From positions 49,257 to 113,256 of the forward strand of contig NZ_MAOI01000041.1 of assembly GCF_001884235.1 (NCBI RefSeq): DNA of 64,000 bases, given 5' to 3'. Source of the stretch: Bacillus paramycoides. GTDB lineage: Bacteria; Bacillota; Bacilli; Bacillales; Bacillaceae_G. Below the pieces are notes generated by a model that worked only from the letters and a program-made list of their open reading frames with translations, ran no database searches and was not told where the DNA came from. The translations under genes and the position numbers were made by a program. Shown here piece by piece: positions 56,480 to 64,000 of this stretch; the first letter of the stretch is position 1, and each line of letters starts with the position of its first letter.

Positions 56480-57610
56480 CTATTTCCCTTCAGCAATTAG
56501 CACTACATCATCAACATTTTTTTCCGGACGAATTATTGTCCCATCTTCAATAACCATTTCCGATCCAACGATTGCTCTTTCAATCACAACATTTTTACCA
56601 ATCTTTGCCCCCGGCATAACGACAGAATCGATTACCATACTACCTTCTTCCACCGTCACTCCTTGGAATAAAACAGAATGCTTCACGTCCCCTTCAATGA
56701 CGCACCCTTCATTAATAAGCGATTCTTCTACTTTTGCCTGTTCTGCAATATATTGAGGTGGCTCATTTGGATTCACAGAATAAATGCGCCAATTACGATC
56801 ATTCAAGTTCAACGATGTTTCATCGCGAAGTAAATCCATATTCGCTTCCCATAAGCTTTTTACCGTTCCAACATCTTTCCAATATCCTTCAAACGGATAC
56901 GCCATCAACTTCTTCCCTTCATCTAATAAAAGCGGAAGTACATCTTTTCCGAAATCATTACTAGATTCAGGATTTCTTGCATCCATCTCTAAATATTCTT
57001 TTAAAATAGCCCAGTTAAAAATATAAATTCCCATTGATGCAAGATTACTTCTTGGGAATTGCGGTTTCTCCTCAAATTCAACAATTTCCATCTCTTCATT
57101 TGTATTCATAATACCGAAACGACTTGCTTCATCCCAAGGCACTTCAATAACAGAAATCGAAACGTCCGCTTCTTTCTCAATATGGTAATCTAACATTTTG
57201 CTGTAATCCATTTTATAAATATGGTCACCTGATAAAATAAGGACATATTCTGGTTCATACTGGCTTAAATAGTTTAAGTTTTGATAAATGGCACTTGCCG
57301 TACCTGTATACCACTTCACACCTGAAGACTCCGCATAAGGAGGTAAAACTGTGACCCCACCGTTTACACGGTCTAAATCCCAAGCGTTTCCGATTCCAAT
57401 ATAATTATGAAGTTCTAGCGGTTGATATTGTGTTAAAATCCCAACCGTTTCAATACCGGAGTTCGCACAGTTACTTAACGTAAAATCAATAATGCGATAT
57501 TTACCACCAAATGGAACAGCTGGCTTGGCTAAATTTTTTGTTAATGCACTTAAACGACTACCTTTTCCCCCTGCTAGTAACATTGCTACGCACTTTTGTT
57601 TTTGAGCCAT
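56480..57610 (-). CDS. glgC: glucose-1-phosphate adenylyltransferase
   Basis: Makes ADP-glucose from ATP and glucose-1-phosphate. 376 residues with the catalytic loop [14 protein letters not shown] (12-25), [27 protein letters not shown] and [10 protein letters not shown]. Its start lies 53 bp inside the end of glgB in a different frame; AAAGGGGAG stands 11 bases before the ATG. Confidence 0.96.
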   Translation of the reverse strand: MAQKQKCVAMLLAGGKGSRLSALTKNLAKPAVPFGGKYRIIDFTLSNCANSGIETVGILTQYQPLELHNYIGIGNAWDLDRVNGGVTVLPPYAESSGVKWYTGTASAIYQNLNYLSQYEPEYVLILSGDHIYKMDYSKMLDYHIEKEADVSISVIEVPWDEASRFGIMNTNEEMEIVEFEEKPQFPRSNLASMGIYIFNWAILKEYLEMDARNPESSNDFGKDVLPLLLDEGKKLMAYPFEGYWKDVGTVKSLWEANMDLLRDETSLNLNDRNWRIYSVNPNEPPQYIAEQAKVEESLINEGCVIEGDVKHSVLFQGVTVEEGSMVIDSVVMPGAKIGKNVVIERAIVGSEMVIEDGTIIRPEKNVDDVVLIAEGK

Positions 57611-59504
57611 CTTGTTTTTTGCTCCCCTTTCTCGTCTTCACTGGTCGTAATATGGATACGCCAAATGGTGGAATTGTAATTTCTACATGTGCTGCTTGAT
57701 TATGGTACGGCTCTAGAATCGTCTTGAGACGTTTCTTATTGACTTGCCCCGAACCGCCATATTGTGCAGCGTCACTGTTTAAAACTTCGTTATAATACTC
57801 GAAATCTGGTACACCTACTTTATAGTTTTCATATGTAGCTTTCGTAAAATTACATACGACAACTAACGCATCTTCTTGCTTATCCCCTTGGCGGATAAAC
57901 GAGAAAATACTTTGCTCATTATTATTAGCATCAATCCACTGAAATCCTTCAGGTGAATGATCAAGCTGCCAAAGTGGTTTTGAGCGCTTATACAATGCTA
58001 TGAGCTCTTTAAAGTAATCATGCATATAACGATGCATTTCAAAATCATGTAAATTCCAATCTAACTCTTCAAGGTCTTTCCACTCATCAAATTGCCCGAA
58101 TTCTCCACCCATAAAGAGTAATTTCTTACCTGGATGAGTAAAGAAATATCCATATAATAAACGAAGTTGGGCGAACTTATCCCAGTAATCTCCCGGCATT
58201 TTATTTAATAACGACTTTTTCCCATGAACGACTTCATCATGAGAAAGCGGTAATATGAAGTTTTCAGAGTAAGCATATAGTAAAGAGAATGTCATTTTCT
58301 CATGAATATATTTCCGGTACTCGGGTGCACATTCCATATATTTCAGCACGTCATTCATCCAGCCCATATTCCATTTGTAATTGAATCCAAGTCCACCCTC
58401 GTATGTTGGAGCTGTTACAAGTGGCCAAGCTGTTGAATCTTCTGCTGTCATAAGAAAGTCTTCATCTTCTGCAAACACAGCTTCATTTAACTCTCGTAAG
58501 AAAGAAACAGCGTGTTCATTGCTTTGCTCTTTTCCTTCTTTATTCCAGTACAACATATTCGCAACTGCATCTACCCTGAAACCATCAATATGGAAATACT
58601 TCATCCAAAATAACGCATTTGAAATTAAGAAATTACGTACTTCCCTCTTTCCTAAATCAAAATTAACAGTTCCCCATACCGGGTTTTCTTGTACATCTAT
58701 ATCTTTATATTCATAAGTCGGTGTCCCATCAAATAAATATAAACCGTGAGCATCTTTGCAAAAATGCCCCGGCACCCAATCTAAAATGACACCGATTCCA
58801 TATTTATGACATTCGTCGACAAAATACATCAAATCATGTGGCGTGCCGAATCTACTTGTTGCTGCATAATATCCCGTTCCTTGATATCCCCAAGAACGAT
58901 CATATGGATGCTCAACAAGCGGCATAATTTCAATATGTGTAAATTGATGTTCCACCACATACGGAATGAGTTCCTCGGCCATTTCTCGGTAAGAATACAG
59001 AGCTCCATCTTCTTTCTTTTTCCAAGAACCGAAATGTAATTCGTAAACTGTCATCGCTTCTTTATAAATCGACTTTTTCTTTCTCTTACGGACCCAGTTT
59101 TTATCATTCCATTCATATCCCTCTATATCAAAAACTACAGATGCCGTATTTGGTCTTACTTCTGCATATACTGCATAAGGATCCGCTTTTAAAATAACGT
59201 CACCGTCCATCGTTTCAATCGCATACTTGTATATTTCCTTCTCTTCAATATGCGGTACAAACAAGGACCAAATCCCCTCTTCTGTCACTTGTAGCATCTT
59301 ATGTTGCTCATAATCCCATTCATTAAAATCTCCAACAACACTCATTGCTTTAGCATGAGGAGCCCATACTGTAAATCGTACACCTCGCATCCCATCTTCC
59401 GTCACAATATGTGCCCCAAAGATGTTATAACTGTCATAGTACTTTTCTGTATGAAACTCATCTCGTTTCACTTCTTCACACTTTATTACATCCAATATGC
59501 TCAC
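57558..59504 (-). CDS. glgB: 1,4-alpha-glucan branching enzyme
   Basis: Forms alpha-1,6 branches in glycogen. 648 residues: N-terminal beta-sandwich (about 20-110, [21 protein letters not shown]), GH13 catalytic barrel with [18 protein letters not shown] (nucleophile Asp), TAEDST (acid Glu) and [10 protein letters not shown], and a C-terminal domain. The last 18 codons overlap glgC, and the end is a basic tail ([18 protein letters not shown]). First gene of glgB-C-D-A-P. Confidence 0.96.
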   Translation of the reverse strand: MSILDVIKCEEVKRDEFHTEKYYDSYNIFGAHIVTEDGMRGVRFTVWAPHAKAMSVVGDFNEWDYEQHKMLQVTEEGIWSLFVPHIEEKEIYKYAIETMDGDVILKADPYAVYAEVRPNTASVVFDIEGYEWNDKNWVRKRKKKSIYKEAMTVYELHFGSWKKKEDGALYSYREMAEELIPYVVEHQFTHIEIMPLVEHPYDRSWGYQGTGYYAATSRFGTPHDLMYFVDECHKYGIGVILDWVPGHFCKDAHGLYLFDGTPTYEYKDIDVQENPVWGTVNFDLGKREVRNFLISNALFWMKYFHIDGFRVDAVANMLYWNKEGKEQSNEHAVSFLRELNEAVFAEDEDFLMTAEDSTAWPLVTAPTYEGGLGFNYKWNMGWMNDVLKYMECAPEYRKYIHEKMTFSLLYAYSENFILPLSHDEVVHGKKSLLNKMPGDYWDKFAQLRLLYGYFFTHPGKKLLFMGGEFGQFDEWKDLEELDWNLHDFEMHRYMHDYFKELIALYKRSKPLWQLDHSPEGFQWIDANNNEQSIFSFIRQGDKQEDALVVVCNFTKATYENYKVGVPDFEYYNEVLNSDAAQYGGSGQVNKKRLKTILEPYHNQAAHVEITIPPFGVSILRPVKTRKGSKKQDGSKTKVRSNVTSRGKR

Positions 59505-59848
59505 CTCACTAAGATGACAGAAATTTTTAACACTTTATCATTTCTGCGAAAAACTGAAATATCCTTGTTATTTTTTTAAAAATATACGTTTTTTTCTTGA
59601 AAATGTTGAATTTTCTTCATATTTCCATATAAAATATCGAATTTTGACGAATATTCATTGCAAACGCTTCATTTCTCCTCACTATTTCTCACCATTCTTT
59701 ATTGCTCAATATTTATTTTATTGATTTCTCTCCGTTTTTCACGCTATTTTCCATGTAAAATACCAACAAATTAATCTGCCATATAATAATATTTCTCAAC
59801 ATTTTTTGTCACAAATTTTATTGAAATGAAAAATTCATAAGCATATAC
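59505..59848. other. AT-rich region upstream of glgB
   Basis: About 340 bases, very AT-rich. It must hold the glg operon promoter, but I cannot single out one. A cre-like stretch ATTGCAAACGCTTCAT is one base short of the consensus and is not called. Confidence 0.4.
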
Positions 59849-60139
59849 TTGTTCTTAATAAAGAACTACAATTCATTAGTTGAAGGAAACATTACGCCTG
59901 AAGCATTCGTAAACGAACGTGGATATTTAGATGAAACATTCGATTATGCGAAACTTGGTGCAAAAGTATATGCTACTGATGCTTATCGCCATAAATACGA
60001 AAGTAAATTAGACAAATATGGCTTCTTCAGCATAAACAGACTCCCTGTAAATACACGTGACTATAACTTCTATGTAGAAGTGCCAGGTCATTTAACAAGC
60101 CGTCTAACAACGAAATTAGGACTAACACCGAAAAAATAA
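59849..60139 (+). pseudogene. remnant of a gene (C-terminal 96 codons)
   Basis: An open frame of 96 codons coding for a plausible soluble protein end (NYNSLVEGNITPEAFVNERG... ...SRLTTKLGLTPKK, in part). There is no ribosome binding site, and the frame is closed upstream by a stop 30 bases before the first usable TTG, so it looks like the 3' end of a longer gene whose beginning was lost. A clean terminator follows. No family recognised. Confidence 0.45.
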
Positions 60140-60144
60140 CACAT

Positions 60145-60178
60145 AAAAGCACTCTATTCGAAAATAGAGTGCTTTTTT
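60145..60178 (+). terminator. terminator
   Basis: AAAAGCACTCTATT and AATAGAGTGCTTTTTT, just after the remnant gene. Confidence 0.85.
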
Positions 60179-60263
60179 CTATAAACGCCCCTTCTCCAGC
60201 AACAGGGGTATATTGGGGATATACAAGGGAAACCGGAAAAGGAATTTATATTCATTTATATAT

Positions 60264-60297
60264 GATCAGAGGTAGGAAGCAGTTTCCCGCCTCTGAT
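60264..60297 (-). terminator. hairpin downstream of ldh
   Basis: ATCAGAGG...CCTCTGAT with a partly paired centre (GGAA/TTCC); it lies just beyond the ldh stop codon. The T-run is poor. Confidence 0.5.
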
Positions 60298-60311
60298 TCA
60301 TTTAGCAATTA

Positions 60312-61271
<960 letters not shown>

Positions 61272-61371
61272 CTATTGTTCACATCTATTTTTTATTATTG
61301 TTTAAGTAATTAATTAAAATACTAATTTAATGTTGTTTAACTTCTTTACATTCATATTGTAGCACGGATTA

Positions 61372-61389
61372 TTGTGAATCTCTTCACAA
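61372..61389. promoter_or_regulatory. Rex operator 1 upstream of ldh
   Basis: TTGTGAATCTCTTCACAA is an exact match to TTGTGAA-N4-TTCACAA, the Rex consensus. Confidence 0.88.
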
Positions 61390-61401
61390 ATTATGACCTA
61401 T

Positions 61402-61419
61402 TTGTGAACTTTTTCACAT
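61402..61419. promoter_or_regulatory. Rex operator 2 upstream of ldh
   Basis: TTGTGAACTTTTTCACAT, 17 of 18 positions of the palindromic consensus, 30 bp (three helical turns) from the first site. Confidence 0.78.
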
Positions 61420-61637
61420 AGAGTGTAAAATGATTAAATCAAGTGTGGAATCAATCTCAATGAAGATGGTTTATAAAGATTGTGAATCAAAATAAACAAG
61501 TTTAATTACCACTTTAAAAATGAAAGGTGTTCTTTCTGCATTAAAGTGAATAAAATCAATTTAAGAAAATAAATTAAAAATAATAAAGAAGTAAACAAAA
61601 AAGAGAAAGAAGAAACCGGGAATTTCCAAGGAAGGTT

Positions 61638-62072
61638 GTGGTGAACATCAAGGTTAGGAATTTTTATTATCTGATTGCAGGCGTCCTTGCGATGCTGTTT
61701 GCCGTCACGCACGCATGGAACGGGCAATCCGCTGTGCTACCGACGCTCAACACTGAGGCGATATCCGTGGGTACCCGGACAGTATTCACGTATGTCTGGC
61801 ACATCATCACGGCGGAAAATCTGGTCTTCGGCATCACTTTCATTTTCATGTCATTCCAAACCGAGCGATCAAAGATCCGGTTTGCCGCATGGTTGATTGC
61901 GGCGATCCTGACCGTCCGACTGATGGTTATTCTTGGTGTAACGGCATTGCTTGACGTATCCGGGCTTACGAATACGCTTATAGATTCGATTGCCATCGTA
62001 ATCTATGTCGCCCTCATCATACTAGGCACAAGAATGAAGAAAAAGCAGTACGATGGTCAGCAACCACAGTAA
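61638..62072 (+). CDS. GC-rich acquired membrane protein gene
   Basis: A 144-residue membrane protein with four hydrophobic segments (about 8-26, 50-70, 81-99 and 110-130) and a polar KKKQYDGQQPQ tail; a small DUF-type integral membrane protein of unknown role. Its composition is unlike its neighbours: 37 of 60 bases at 61681-61740 and 36 of 60 at 61861-61920 are G or C. GTG start after AAGGAAGG (the next GTG is the alternative). It was probably acquired by transfer; a MITE-like element follows it. Confidence 0.7.
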   Translation: MVNIKVRNFYYLIAGVLAMLFAVTHAWNGQSAVLPTLNTEAISVGTRTVFTYVWHIITAENLVFGITFIFMSFQTERSKIRFAAWLIAAILTVRLMVILGVTALLDVSGLTNTLIDSIAIVIYVALIILGTRMKKKQYDGQQPQ

Positions 62073-62107
62073 CAGAGATGTCCGAGTTGTCTTCTAACTC
62101 TGTAAGA

Positions 62108-62235
62108 GGGTAAACCCCATGCCATCAAGTTAAAATCTCATCCCACTCCCAGAACGAAAATTTTGTGCATTTTGCTCGTATTTATTGTTTGGGGATAAAT
62201 CGTTCTTTAAGCTTGATGGCGATTTGGTGCATCCC
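62108..62235. mobile_element. MITE-like inverted-repeat element 1 (128 bp)
   Basis: The ends are GGGTAAACCCCATGCCATCAAG and, on the other strand, GGGATGCACCAAATCGCCATCAAG, i.e. GGG...ACC...AT...GCCATCAAG-(T/C)T. Interior ends share AACGA and AATTTT. No open frame. A second element of the same plan lies at 63480-63632. The family cannot be named without a search; the ATCAAG-type termini recall IS4-like elements. Confidence 0.55.
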
Positions 62236-62267
62236 TAAAACATCTGGACTTTAATAGCCAACTAAAA

Positions 62268-62312
62268 AAATGCAAACAAAACGACCTTTAATCAGTCGTT
62301 TTGTTTGCATTT
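62268..62312 (-). terminator. terminator of the 52-residue membrane protein gene
   Basis: AAATGCAAACAAAACGAC and GTCGTTTTGTTTGCATTT, a long perfect stem overlapping the stop codon. Confidence 0.85.
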
Positions 62313-62446
62313 CCTTTTTCTAAAACCACAGAAAAGATAAGTACTATAGTTAACACCATAATAAACCTTATTTCACTTCCATCACTTACAAAAAATGAAT
62401 ACAAAGTATAAATTAAAATTAATATTCCATAAATAATTTTGTGCAA
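62288..62446 (-). CDS. small membrane protein, 52 residues
   Basis: A TTG-initiated frame with GGGGGGAG five to six bases upstream. Two hydrophobic helices (about 4-20 and 28-43), joined by SDGSEIR, and a polar tail. The stop codon falls inside a strong terminator, which supports a functional unit. No family recognised. It lies in the accessory stretch between the two MITE-like elements. Confidence 0.6.
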   Translation of the reverse strand: MHKIIYGILILIYTLYSFFVSDGSEIRFIMVLTIVLIFSVVLEKGNANKTTD

Positions 62447-62624
62447 TGAACTCCCCCCTTTTTTGCCGTATATATTTTAGTGTAAAAATTTAATTCAAGC
62501 CCTATATCAAAATGAAAATAAAAAGCACCTGTGATATACACAAAGTACTTTTCTCTTGTCAATTTATCTATTTTCACTATATTTATCTATTTTCTTTTTA
62601 TAACTCAAACTTCTTCGAATCGTA

Positions 62625-62679
62625 CGTTTAATAATCTCCTGTACTTAAAAGAGTGCATTGTTAATACTGTTTTAATCAT
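62625..62679 (-). pseudogene. decayed 5' end of a paralogue of the 117-residue secreted protein gene
   Basis: The minus strand here reads ATGATTAAAACAGTATTAACA..., matching the start and signal-peptide codons of the gene at 62968-63321 (ATGTTTAAAACATTATTAGCA) and further on TTTTAAGTACAGGA-ATTATTA, but with a frameshift. The similarity continues into the upstream promoter region (62700-62790 against 63345-63420). No downstream part is kept. The rest of 62447-62790 holds nothing else I can name. Confidence 0.6.
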
Positions 62680-62790
62680 TTTGTATTGCCTTCCTTTTGT
62701 TTGATTACTTGTATCATAAAACAAGTATCTGAAGTTGATATGTAGTTTATCTAGAGTGTATGTAAATTTAAAAAATCTCTAATAAAATGT

Positions 62791-62907
62791 TTATGTTGTA
62801 ACGTTACCACCGAAACTATTGCTCCAAACACCATGATTTGAAAAGACAGTACCTCATGTTCTAGCCTTAATTCCTGCTACAGTTCTATATTGAGTAAAAC
62901 TAGTTGA
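62791..62907 (-). pseudogene. fragment of a secreted-type protein with internal stop
   Basis: A minus-strand frame reading STSFTQYRTVAGIKART, a TGA stop, then GTVFSNHGVWSNSFGG and NVTT before the final TAA. The Ser/Gly/Asn-rich composition is that of an exported protein. Both the missing start and the in-frame stop mark it as a broken fragment. Confidence 0.35.
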
Positions 62908-62918
62908 TCCCTATAATA

Positions 62919-62948
62919 TAAAAAGAGCACCACTTTTTGGATGCTCTT
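62919..62948 (-). terminator. terminator of the 117-residue secreted protein gene
   Basis: On the minus strand GAGCATCCAAAAAGTGGTGCTC followed by TTTTTATA (arms GAGCA-CC/GG-TGCTC). Confidence 0.75.
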
Positions 62949-62967
62949 CGTTATAACTATATATTAT

Positions 62968-63321
62968 TTAATTTCCTTCTTTTGTTGGCACATTTTTTCC
63001 TTCTTGAGAGTCTGTACCTTCTGTTCTTTCAACAGTTTTTGCAAATTCAGGTTTTGATTCTGTACCTTCCTTTATTGGTAAATTTTTTCCTTCTTGAGAA
63101 TCCGTACCTTCTGTTCTTTTAACAGTTGTTGTATATTCCGATTTCTCAGGGTCTCCCATTTCAAATACAGGTTTTGATTCTGTATCTTCTGTTCTTTCAA
63201 TTGTTTCGCTATATTTTGCTTTTTCTACTTTTTGATCTGATTTTACATCTTCTGCACCAACTGCACCACCCGCTAATAATCCTGTACTTAAAAGTGTTCC
63301 TGCTAATAATGTTTTAAACAT
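62968..63321 (-). CDS. secreted repeat protein of unknown function
   Basis: A 117-residue protein with a signal peptide (MFKTLLAGTLLSTGLLAGGAVGA, given to its end) and a charged, low-complexity mature part. The motif (T)V-(K/E)-RTEGTDSQEGKN-(L/V)-P-(I/T)-KEG occurs twice, with a shorter related copy (ETIERTEDTESKP) at the start of the mature chain. No cysteines or anchor. Ribosome binding site GGAGGT. It is an exported small protein found in an accessory region; role unknown. Confidence 0.65.
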   Translation of the reverse strand: MFKTLLAGTLLSTGLLAGGAVGAEDVKSDQKVEKAKYSETIERTEDTESKPVFEMGDPEKSEYTTTVKRTEGTDSQEGKNLPIKEGTESKPEFAKTVERTEGTDSQEGKNVPTKEGN

Positions 63322-63479
63322 TTTTCATTACCTCCTTGTTTGGGAATACATTTAGCATAAGAGAAGAATCTATAGTTGATATGGACTGTATCTGGAGATT
63401 ATGTAAAGAAAAATAGATGGTCGCTTGGTGTGTAGGCAAGAACATATTATTAAAATCAATTTTGAATTAAGACCATAAT

Positions 63480-63632
63480 GGGCCCCACCACATCGTTATC
63501 AACTTAAGAAATTAAATGTTCCCCAAAACGAAAAAAAATGAACTGAATTCTCATGGACACATATGAAAAGATGAAATTTTCGTTTTGGGGGCACTTCAAA
63601 ATGTTAGCTTGATGGGTATGTGGTGTTAGCCC
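63480..63632. mobile_element. MITE-like inverted-repeat element 2 (153 bp)
   Basis: Terminal inverted repeats of about 50 bp: one arm reads GGGCCCCACCACAT, then ATCAACTTAAG and CCCCAAAACGAAAA; the other, on the minus strand, GGGCTAACACCACAT, then CATCAAGCTAAC and CCCCCAAAACGAAAA. No transposase. Same end plan as element 1. It is inserted in a small open frame. Confidence 0.65.
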
Positions 63633-63695
63633 TATTTTAAGAAAATATCTATAAATACTCTTAGAGGTTTCTATAATGACCTGTTCATACTCCAT
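63504..63695 (-). pseudogene. gene start fused into MITE-like element, ECF-sigma-like N-terminus
   Basis: ATG seven bases after AAAGGAG, then MEYEQVIIETSKSIYRYFLKIG (in part) before the reading frame enters the mobile element and ends 41 codons later. The first 22 residues resemble the N-terminus of an ECF sigma factor (xIYRYFLKIG before the region-2 core). Nothing sigma-like is found beyond the element. The gene is probably interrupted and dead. Confidence 0.45.
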
Positions 63696-63754
63696 CGCGC
63701 TCTCCTTTCTATTAGTTAGACGATTGAAATAGAAAAAAGTATACAAAAATCCAT

Positions 63755-63787
63755 AAAAAAAGCAGACTATTCAAAGTCTACTTTTAC
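63755..63787 (-). terminator. second terminator after the tRNA genes
   Basis: AGACT-TTGAAT-AGTCT hairpin on the minus strand followed by TTTTTTT. Confidence 0.7.
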
Positions 63788-63792
63788 ATAAC

Positions 63793-63825
63793 AAAAAAGA
63801 GATAGCAGATTATGCTATCTCTTTT
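63793..63825 (-). terminator. terminator of the tRNA operon
   Basis: AAAAGAGATAGCA and TGCTATCTCTTTTTT, directly after tRNA-Glu on the minus strand. Confidence 0.85.
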
Positions 63826-63829
63826 AGTA

Positions 63830-63901
63830 TGACCCGTACGGGATTCGAACCCGTGTTACCGCCGTGAAAGGGCGGTGTCTTAACCACTTGACCAACGGGC
63901 C
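63830..63901 (-). tRNA. tRNA-Glu (anticodon TTC)
   Basis: 72 nt, full cloverleaf: acceptor GGCCCGT/ACGGGTC, D arm TTGGTCAAGTGGTTAA, anticodon stem CCGCC/GGCGG around CTTTCAC (anticodon TTC), T arm ACGGGTTCGAATCCCGT. The 3' CCA is not encoded. Confidence 0.95.
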
Positions 63902-63906
63902 AGTTC

Positions 63907-63997
63907 TGGCAGAGAAGAAGGGATTCGAACCCTCGCACCGCGTTCGCGATCTACTCCCTTAGCAGGGGAGCCCCTTGAGCCACTTGGGTACTTCTCT
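63907..63997 (-). tRNA. tRNA-Ser (anticodon GCT)
   Basis: 91 nt including an encoded CCA. Acceptor AGAGAAG/CTTCTCT, anticodon stem CTCCC/GGGAG around CTGCTAA (anticodon GCT), a long class II variable arm (ATCGCGAACGCGGT), T arm GAGGGTTCGAATCCCT. It begins the tRNA operon, whose upstream part lies beyond the window. Confidence 0.94.
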
Positions 63998-64000
63998 ATA

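Noticed and set aside
59658-59674. Possible cre site (catabolite control) upstream of glgB
   Set aside because: The stretch, read on the minus strand, is TGAAGCGTTTGCA, one base shorter than the 14-bp consensus TGWAANCGNTNWCA, so the two halves are not in register.
62073-62107. Target-site duplication at MITE-like element 1 (TAAGA/TAAAA)
   Set aside because: The two five-base flanks differ and such AT-rich words occur by chance; not counted as evidence.

Overview
The window is chromosomal DNA of a low-GC Gram-positive bacterium, almost certainly a member of the Bacillus cereus group. The grounds are AT-rich sequence with strong AGGAGG-type ribosome binding sites, a menF-menD-menH-menB-menE-menC cluster facing menA, a glgB-glgC-glgD-glgA-glgP operon, a class D sortase beside an LPNTA-anchored protein (the SrtC/BasI pair known from B. 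anthracis), a VanY/VanS/VanR-type cluster, and many short structured intergenic repeats. The species cannot be fixed from this window.

Layout. 0.4-2.9 kb (minus strand): an envelope-stress type operon pspA-DUF350-DUF4178-DUF4247. 3.3-6.4 kb: a lipoprotein, then feoA-feoB-Cys-rich protein under a Fur-box-like site. 6.5-7.4 kb: a TPP riboswitch and thiT. 7.4-11.4 kb: basI-srtC with a two-component system. 11.5-17.5 kb: a run of small genes (hpt, lipid kinase, YxeA-like protein, XRE regulator, secreted and membrane proteins, methyltransferase plus DedA). 17.7-34.6 kb: a transport and signalling region with two BceAB-like peptide-antibiotic resistance transporters (one ordinary pair; one ATPase with three tandem paralogous permeases next to a BceRS-like two-component system), an AraC/GyrI regulator, an ABC-2 type exporter and an sdpR operon with two SdpI-like proteins. 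34.6-38.0 kb: a YjcZ-like peptide and vanY-vanS-vanR. 38.3-47.1 kb: menaquinone genes. 47.3-51.2 kb: yteA, a cold-shock gene, an AIM24-like protein, a lipase and an acetyltransferase. 51.4-59.5 kb: the glycogen operon. 59.8-64 kb: a gene remnant, ldh with two Rex boxes, a small island of GC-rich foreign DNA, MITE-like elements and decayed genes, and tRNA-Ser and tRNA-Glu.

Regulatory links seen in the sequence: exact matches to the BceR-type consensus TNACA-N4-TGTAA lie upstream of the bceAB-like pair (two sites) and of an orphan 110-residue gene about 8 kb away; a different direct repeat, TTTCTTAA-N15-TTTCTTAA, occurs with identical spacing upstream of the yxeA-like gene and of the methyltransferase-dedA pair; the sdpR promoter carries a perfect inverted repeat; ldh has two Rex operators; and the two ends of the 61.6-63.7 kb island hold related 128- and 153-bp inverted-repeat elements. 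Four small proteins of 26 to 59 codons, each with a good ribosome binding site, are reported in gaps between larger genes.
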